Source: an uncultured Paracoccus sp. | GTDB lineage: Bacteria > Pseudomonadota > Alphaproteobacteria > Rhodobacterales > Rhodobacteraceae | Direction of reading: 5' to 3' | DNA: 64,000 bases | Assembly: GCF_945915435.1 (NCBI RefSeq) | Contig: NZ_CAMEFG010000002.1 | Location: forward strand, 62,001 to 126,000 | Shown here: one piece after another, positions 58,399 to 64,000 of the stretch | How the letters are laid out: each line of letters opens with the position of its first letter | Position numbering within the stretch: position 1 is the first letter of the stretch | Position numbers and translations under genes: made by a program | The notes under the pieces: model-generated | Seen by the model: the letters and a program-made list of their open reading frames with translations, nothing else | Database searches by the model: none | What the model was told of the DNA's origin: nothing

Positions 58399-59629
58399 GT
58401 TGCCGCCGCCTGTCGGGGCGCTTTCGGGGCTGCGGGTGCTGGATCTGTCGCGAATCCTCGCCGGGCCGACCTGCACGCAGATCCTGGGCGATCTGGGGGC
58501 CGAGGTTCTCAAGATCGAACGCCCCGGCGCGGGTGACGATACGCGCAAATGGGGCCCGCCTTTCGTCACGGGCCGCGACGGCGGCCCGACGCGGGAATCC
58601 GCCTATTATCTTTCGGCCAACCGCAACAAGCGGTCGATTGCGCTGGACTTCACCCAACCCGAGGGCAAGGCCCTGCTGCTGCACCTGCTGGAAGGCTGCG
58701 ATATTCTGGTCGAGAACTTCAAGACCGGCGGGCTTGCCCGTCACGGGCTGGATTACGAGAGCCTGCGCAAAAGCCATCCCCGGCTGATCTACTGCTCGAT
58801 CACCGGTTTCGGCCAGACCGGGCCGTATCGTGCCCGTGCGGGCTACGACTATCTCGCGCAGGCTATGGGCGGGGTGATGAGCATCACCGGCGCCCCCGAC
58901 GGGCCGCCGATGAAGGTCGGTGTCGGGATCGCGGATGTCACCACCGGATTATATGCGACCATCGGCATTCTGGCTGCCCTGCGTCGGCGCGATGTGACGG
59001 GCGAGGGGCAGCAGGTGGATGTCTGCCTGCTCGACACGCAAGTGTCGTGGCTGATCAACGAGGCGACGAATTACCTCGTTTCGGGCGAACGTCCGGTGCG
59101 GCGCGGCAACGATCATCCGAATATCGTGCCCTACCGGGTCTATGCCACGCTGGACGGGCATATCGTGCTGGCCGTGGGCAACGACAGCCAGTTCCAGGCC
59201 TGGGCAAGACTGGCAGGGAGAGAGGATCTGGCCCAGGACCCTGCCTTCGCGACCAATCCCGCCAGGGTGCGGAACCGCGATCTCGTCAACGAGACGGTGG
59301 CCCGGATCATGGCGACCCGCAGTTCCGCCGAATGGCTGGCGGCGCTTGAGGCCGCAGGGGTTCCGGCGGGTCCGGTGAACAATATCGACGAGGTTTTCGC
59401 CGATCCTCAGGTGCTGGCGCGGGGGATGCGCATCTCGATGCCCTATGATCATTCGCAGAGCGGCACGGTGGAACTGGTCGGCAGCCCGCTGAAGCTGAGT
59501 GCGACCCCGGTCAGCTATCGCCATCCGCCGCCTGTCGCGGGCGAGCATACCGACGAAATCCTTGCTTCGGTGGCGGGGGTGAGCGAGGAGATGCTTGACG
59601 ACTTGCGCGCCAGAGGCGTCATCGGATGA
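58391..59629 (+). CDS. CaiB/BaiF family (class III) CoA-transferase, GTG start
   Basis: LSGLRVLDLSRILAGPTCTQILGDLGAEVLKIERPGAGDDTRKWGPPF...YYLSANRNKRSIALDF...CSITGFGQTGPYRARAGYDYLAQAMGG. Confidence 0.95.
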   Translation: MTELPPPVGALSGLRVLDLSRILAGPTCTQILGDLGAEVLKIERPGAGDDTRKWGPPFVTGRDGGPTRESAYYLSANRNKRSIALDFTQPEGKALLLHLLEGCDILVENFKTGGLARHGLDYESLRKSHPRLIYCSITGFGQTGPYRARAGYDYLAQAMGGVMSITGAPDGPPMKVGVGIADVTTGLYATIGILAALRRRDVTGEGQQVDVCLLDTQVSWLINEATNYLVSGERPVRRGNDHPNIVPYRVYATLDGHIVLAVGNDSQFQAWARLAGREDLAQDPAFATNPARVRNRDLVNETVARIMATRSSAEWLAALEAAGVPAGPVNNIDEVFADPQVLARGMRISMPYDHSQSGTVELVGSPLKLSATPVSYRHPPPVAGEHTDEILASVAGVSEEMLDDLRARGVIG

Positions 59630-59632
59630 ATG

Positions 59633-59667
59633 GAAAAGGCCCGGAACATCGGCTCCGGGCCTTTTTC
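59633..59667. terminator. Rho-independent terminator, likely bidirectional
   Basis: aaaaGGCCCGGA-N8-TCCGGGCCtttt hairpin between convergent genes. Confidence 0.88.
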
Positions 59668-59681
59668 TGCTTGCGGCCGGC

Positions 59682-61289
59682 CTATTCGGGTGAAAGCCAG
59701 ACATCCGCGAGGCTGCCCTTGATCCCTTCCGAAAACAGCGCATCGTCATGCACGCGGGCATTGACGATCGTCACCTGTTTCGGCGCGACCAGCGGTATCT
59801 GCGGCAGGTCGCGCTGCACCACGCGCTGGAAATCGTCATAGATCTGCTTGCGCTTGGCGGGGTCCATCTCTGCCGCGCCGGCCTCCATCAGCGCATCGGC
59901 CTCGGGGCTGGAATAATGCGCGCCGTTCGAGAAGGAGACGCCGGGCTGGAAGGCGTCGGTCGCATAAAGCCGATGGGTGCCGATCACCGGATCGGGACCG
60001 ACGGCGATCAGGTAGTTGATCGTGTCGAAATCGCGCTCGGTATAGACCCGGCGCAGATAGCTGGCATAGTCCTGCGCGCGGATCGTCATCCTGACGCCGA
60101 TCCGCGAAAGCGCATCGCGGATATATTCCGCCATCCGGGGATATTGCTCGCCATAGGGCAGGAAGTCGTGGGTGAACTCGAAGCGGATTCCGTTGGAATC
60201 GGGCGTCAGCCCGGCTTCGTCCAGAAGCTGCATGGCGCGTTCGGGATCGAAGGGATAGGTCGGCACGTCGTCGGTGTGGAAATCGCCCATGTCGCGCGGG
60301 AAGGGGCTGTCGGCCGCCTCGCCGTAGCCATACCAGACGTTGCGGGCCAGAAAGTCGCGGTCGATCGCATGGGCGAAGGCCTGCCGCACCCGCACGTCCT
60401 GAAACACCGGCCGGTCCAGGTTGAACAGGAAGAAGGTGTTCTGGCCGATGTAATTGTATCCCCTGGTCTCGATCCGTAGCATCGGATCATGGGACAGCCG
60501 TTCGAGGTCGCTGCCCGGCACACCGGTTTCGCCAAGCAGGTGGACGTCGCCCGCCTCAAGTGCTGCGACGCGGCTGGCGGCATCGGGCAGGAAGCGGAAA
60601 AAGACCCTGTCCACATAGGGCTTGCCCTTGTCCCAATAGTCGTCGAACCGTTCGAGTTGCATGTAGTTGCCCCGGTTCCATTCGACCATGCGGAACGGGC
60701 CGGTGCCGATGGGATCGGTATTGTGCGGATTGTTCATCACATCGGTTCCCTCATAGAGGTGGCGCGGCACGAGCTGCGCCAGATGCGAAGTCAGGCCGTT
60801 CAGGATATGGGGCGCGGGTTTGGCAAGCGTCCAGACCGAAGTATGGTCGTCGGGCGAATCCACCGCGATCACATCCGCGAAGATCTGCTTGCCCCGGCTG
60901 TTGAGAACCTTCCACACCTCCAGCAGCGAATAGGCGACGTCGGCGGCGGTGAAGGGTGTGCCGTCATGCCATTTCGCCTCAGACTGAAGATGGAAGGTGA
61001 TCGTCAGCCCGTCGGGCGAGACTTCCCAGGATTTCGCAAGTTGCGGCACGGGTTTCAGGTCGTTGTCATAGGCCAGCAGCCCGTCGAATATCTTGGGCGA
61101 GACGTTGTTCGTCGCCCCACCGCCGCCCAAGGCAGCGGTCAATATGCTGGGTTCGGGATACTGACCGATGACCAGCACGCCGCCGCGGGTCTTTTCCTGC
61201 GCTTGCGCAAGGGCCATGTCGAAGGGCAGAAATCCGCTGGCAGTCAACGCAAGACCGCCTTGAAGGATGCTTCTTCTGTTGATGCTCAT
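59682..61289 (-). CDS. Dipeptide/oligopeptide ABC transporter substrate-binding protein (DppA-like)
   Basis: Tat-like MSINRRSILQGGLALTASGFL; SBP_bac_5 pattern (VSPKIFDGLLAYDNDLKPVPQLAKSWEVSPDGLTITFHLQSEAKWHDGTPFTAADV). Confidence 0.93.
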   Translation of the reverse strand: MSINRRSILQGGLALTASGFLPFDMALAQAQEKTRGGVLVIGQYPEPSILTAALGGGGATNNVSPKIFDGLLAYDNDLKPVPQLAKSWEVSPDGLTITFHLQSEAKWHDGTPFTAADVAYSLLEVWKVLNSRGKQIFADVIAVDSPDDHTSVWTLAKPAPHILNGLTSHLAQLVPRHLYEGTDVMNNPHNTDPIGTGPFRMVEWNRGNYMQLERFDDYWDKGKPYVDRVFFRFLPDAASRVAALEAGDVHLLGETGVPGSDLERLSHDPMLRIETRGYNYIGQNTFFLFNLDRPVFQDVRVRQAFAHAIDRDFLARNVWYGYGEAADSPFPRDMGDFHTDDVPTYPFDPERAMQLLDEAGLTPDSNGIRFEFTHDFLPYGEQYPRMAEYIRDALSRIGVRMTIRAQDYASYLRRVYTERDFDTINYLIAVGPDPVIGTHRLYATDAFQPGVSFSNGAHYSSPEADALMEAGAAEMDPAKRKQIYDDFQRVVQRDLPQIPLVAPKQVTIVNARVHDDALFSEGIKGSLADVWLSPE

Positions 61290-61367
61290 ACCATTTTCTC
61301 CAACTTTCCGGGCTTCTGGTCTGGGTTGCCTTTGTCGCGAAAACTGTCCCTTTTTGTGCAGGTTGTT

Positions 61368-63563
61368 TCAGTAAACTCCGCCTGAACCGGCGGGACAGGC
61401 GCCTGTCGGGCGGTCTTCCACCTTGCGGATCAGCCCGTCCACGGCGATCACAGCCGTGCCGCTGCACAAAAGCGGGTTCACGTCGGCCTCGACGATGCGG
61501 CCGGCATGATCGGCCAGCAGTTCCGAAAAGCGCGCCACCGTTTCGGCAAGCCGGTCGCGGTCCACCGGCGGCAGGTGGCGGAAGCCATCAAGGATGGCCC
61601 GCCCGCGCAGCCGGTCGAGGGCGCGTTTCGCCTGCGCCGGGCCGAGGGGGGCGGGCTCCAGCACGGCATCCTTCATCAATTCGACCAGAACCCCGCCCAG
61701 ACCCAGAACGACGAACGGGCCGAATTGCGGATCGACATGGCCGCCGATCATGATCTCGACCCCCTCGGGGATCATCGGTTGCAGCACCACGGCGGTCGGT
61801 TCGCCCGGGGCCAGCCGGGCGAGTTTCGCAATCAGGTCGTCATGGGCGGCGGCAATCTCTTCGGGGCGCGCGAGGTTCAGGTGGACAAGCCCGGCCTCGC
61901 TCTTGTGGGGGATGCTTGCCGCTTCGCCCTTCAGGACGACCGGCGCGGCCAGATCGCGGGCGATGGCTGCGGCCTCGGCCGCATTCGCCACGACATGATC
62001 CGAGGCGGTTGCGATCCCATAGGCAGCCAGCACGCGCTTCGATGCGCGCTCGGTCAGCACCGGCCCCTCGGCGGTCAGAATTTCGGCCACCCGCGCCCGC
62101 GCGCCCGGATCCGAGAGACGGGGGCAGGGCGCGCGCATCGCCAGCGTCTCGGCCCGGTCGTGCCAGAGCCGCAGGGCCTGCATGCAGCGATCCATCGAAC
62201 GGAAGAGGGCGACATGCGGCGCCGCTTCGGATTCCTGCGCGCCCGGACCGCCGAACCACTCGCTCAGCCAGACATTGCAGGCGATCTTGCCGTGATCGCG
62301 GGCCAGATCGTTCAACACCGCGATGCGGGGCACGGCGAATTCCTGCGCCAGCACATGCGGCGTCACCAGCGCATCGCAACCCGGATCGGCCATCATCGCC
62401 CCGGCGCAATCGGCAAACATCTGCGGATCGTTCACGATCTGCGCGGTCACGTCGCAGGGATTGCCGACCGAACCGAAGTCGGGGACGCGCGCCGCCAGCA
62501 CCTCTTCGGTCCGAGGACCCAGCGGCGGCAGTTCGACCCCATGCGCCGAGGCCGCATCCGCCGCCATGATCGAGGCCCCGCCCGAGGTGGTCAGAACCAT
62601 CGCGCGGGGGCCGCTGGGCCGGGCAGGGGCCTTGCCGAAAAAGGCGGCCGTCTCGACCAGGGCGTCCAGCGCATCGACCATGACCGCCCCCGCCCGGCGC
62701 AGCGCCGCGCCATAGGCGGCATGAGAGCCTGCGAATGTTCCCGAATGCGACATGGCCGCCGCCGCACCCTGGTCCGAGGCCGCCATCTTGTAGATGACCA
62801 ACGGCTTGCCCGCCTCGGCGGCAGCTTCGGCGGCGGCGATCAGACGGGCCGGGACCGCGACGCCCTCAAGGGCGCAGGCGATCGCCGCGCAGGCTGGATC
62901 ATGGGCCAGATAGGCGATGTAATCCGCCACATCGACATCGCAGGAATTGCCCGAGGTCAGCACATGCGAGTAACACACTCCGCGTTCCGCCGCCTGCGAC
63001 AGCGCCATGCCGAGCGCGCCGGACTGGCTGATCAGCCCGATGGCGCCCCGGCGCGGTTCCTGCCGGGTGGGCGGGGTCTGGAAGGTCATGTTGGCGCGAA
63101 GGCCGAGGTTCAGCACGCCAAGGCAGTTCGGCCCGACAATCCGAAGCCGCGATCCGGCGGCGATTGCGGACAGCCGCGCCTGGGCCGCGATATCCTCGGG
63201 CTTGCCGGTCTCGGCGAAGGCCGAAGCGAAAACCACCGCCCCGCCGACGCCCAGCCCGGCCGCCTCTTCGATCACGGCGGGCACGTGTTCCTTGCCGGTG
63301 CAGACCACGATGCAATCGGGCACCTCGGGCAAGGCCGAAAGCGAGGGATGACAGGGCATGTCGCCCAGCCGGTCGTAGCGCGCGTTGACCAGATGCAGCC
63401 GGCCAGAGAAACCCGCAAGGTTCCGTTCGACCCGCTGCCCGAAAGAACCCGGACGGGCCGAGGCGCCGACGATGGCGATGCTGCCGGGCGCGATCAGCCG
63501 CGCCAGTTCCGCCCGGCCATAGGGCAGGGCGCGGCCCGATGGCGATGGGGGATGCGCGTTCAT
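61368..63563 (-). CDS. Acetate--CoA ligase (ADP-forming)/acyl-CoA synthetase family, fused alpha-beta type
   Basis: SIAIVGASARPGSFGQRVERNL...GPNCLGVLNL...GLISQSGALG... plus ATP-grasp part VLKGEAASIPHKSEAGLVHLNL. Start at internal Met 63563. Confidence 0.92.
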   Translation of the reverse strand: MNAHPPSPSGRALPYGRAELARLIAPGSIAIVGASARPGSFGQRVERNLAGFSGRLHLVNARYDRLGDMPCHPSLSALPEVPDCIVVCTGKEHVPAVIEEAAGLGVGGAVVFASAFAETGKPEDIAAQARLSAIAAGSRLRIVGPNCLGVLNLGLRANMTFQTPPTRQEPRRGAIGLISQSGALGMALSQAAERGVCYSHVLTSGNSCDVDVADYIAYLAHDPACAAIACALEGVAVPARLIAAAEAAAEAGKPLVIYKMAASDQGAAAAMSHSGTFAGSHAAYGAALRRAGAVMVDALDALVETAAFFGKAPARPSGPRAMVLTTSGGASIMAADAASAHGVELPPLGPRTEEVLAARVPDFGSVGNPCDVTAQIVNDPQMFADCAGAMMADPGCDALVTPHVLAQEFAVPRIAVLNDLARDHGKIACNVWLSEWFGGPGAQESEAAPHVALFRSMDRCMQALRLWHDRAETLAMRAPCPRLSDPGARARVAEILTAEGPVLTERASKRVLAAYGIATASDHVVANAAEAAAIARDLAAPVVLKGEAASIPHKSEAGLVHLNLARPEEIAAAHDDLIAKLARLAPGEPTAVVLQPMIPEGVEIMIGGHVDPQFGPFVVLGLGGVLVELMKDAVLEPAPLGPAQAKRALDRLRGRAILDGFRHLPPVDRDRLAETVARFSELLADHAGRIVEADVNPLLCSGTAVIAVDGLIRKVEDRPTGACPAGSGGVY

Positions 63564-64000
63564 TCGAAGCGCCCGAATTGCGCCTCGCGCCAGGCGAGGG
63601 CGGCTTTCAGCCCGTCGCGGCGGCGCAGCGTGTCGAACTGGCGGAATTCCTCGCTTTCGGTGGCATTCATCATGGTGCAGGCATGGATCCCGTTTTCCAT
63701 CGCGGCATCCATCCCCTGCGCCCTCGCAACGCCGTTCAGGGACCGCTTGTTCCATTGCAGGCATTCCAGCGAAACCTGTCCCATGCGCTTGGCGATCTTC
63801 ATCACCTCGCGCCGCAGGTCCGCCTTGGGATAGACCCGGTTGATAAGGCCAAGTCTCTGGGCTTCCTCGGCGCCTACCGTATCGCCCGTATAGATCATCT
63901 CGCGGCAGCGCGCGCCGACGACCCAGGGCATGATCATCGTCGCGATGCCGGTGGCGAAACGGGTCTCGATCACCCCGAATTTCGCGTCATCCGAGGCATA
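63560..64000 (-). CDS. Enoyl-CoA hydratase/isomerase family protein, N-terminus outside the window
   Basis: Frame stays open to the window edge (YASDDAKFGVIETRFATGIATMIMPWVVG...YTGDTVGAEEAQRLGLINRVYPKADL). Confidence 0.88.
   Translation of the reverse strand, partial: YASDDAKFGVIETRFATGIATMIMPWVVGARCREMIYTGDTVGAEEAQRLGLINRVYPKADLRREVMKIAKRMGQVSLECLQWNKRSLNGVARAQGMDAAMENGIHACTMMNATESEEFRQFDTLRRRDGLKAALAWREAQFGRFE

Noticed and set aside
61506-63833. 775-aa plus-strand ORF opposite the acyl-CoA synthetase
   Set aside because: Shadow of a clear ADP-forming acyl-CoA synthetase, with R/H/G/Q-rich nonsense composition.
1-64000. CRISPR arrays, toxin-antitoxin pairs, prophage genes or defence systems
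   Set aside because: I looked for repeated spacer structure, phage structural genes, and nuclease/abortive-infection motifs in the ORF translations and saw none I could support.

Overview
This is a 64-kb window of high-GC DNA with the dense, operon-rich layout and codon usage of an alphaproteobacterium (Paracoccus/Rhodobacterales-like; organism is inferred). It is almost entirely metabolic and transport genes. I saw no rRNA, convincing tRNA, CRISPR array or intact mobile element. From left to right: (1) an allantoin/ureide-like catabolic cluster (TPP enzyme, Pot-type ABC transporter, hydantoin/allantoin racemase-like, two PuuE-like NodB-fold proteins, M20 peptidase, AllE-like bicupin, LysR, FAD-linked oxidase); (2) a taurine:pyruvate aminotransferase-like gene with a divergent XRE-cupin regulator, followed by a truncated IS5-type transposase remnant; (3) a FadR-type regulator with RpiB, HIBADH-family dehydrogenase, a polar-amino-acid-type ABC transporter and a ribokinase; (4) nitroreductase and Lrp; (5) an ssu sulfonate operon with an embedded FAD/NAD(P)-binding protein; (6) RarD, a degenerate Rrf2-like fragment, DUF1971, a NitT/TauT-like ABC transporter and NnrS; (7) DUF2189 and an acetone carboxylase operon (acxABC) with an AcoR/AcxR-like regulator that lacks GAFTGA; (8) a YeiH-type exporter and LysR; (9) a roughly 19-kb acyl-CoA/peptide-ABC catabolic island with TPP enzyme, two ACADs, a 60-aa protein, ALDH, AcuI-like MDR, HpcH aldolase, flavin reductase, CaiB, ADP-forming acyl-CoA synthetase and enoyl-CoA hydratase. 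The best candidates for something undescribed are the non-canonical ureide-type pathway (about 1-12 kb), the RpiB/ribokinase/amino-acid-ABC module (about 14.8-21 kb), the NnrS-DUF1971-ABC module, and the 44.9-64 kb catabolic island. All product calls come from reading the translated ORFs. No database search was run.
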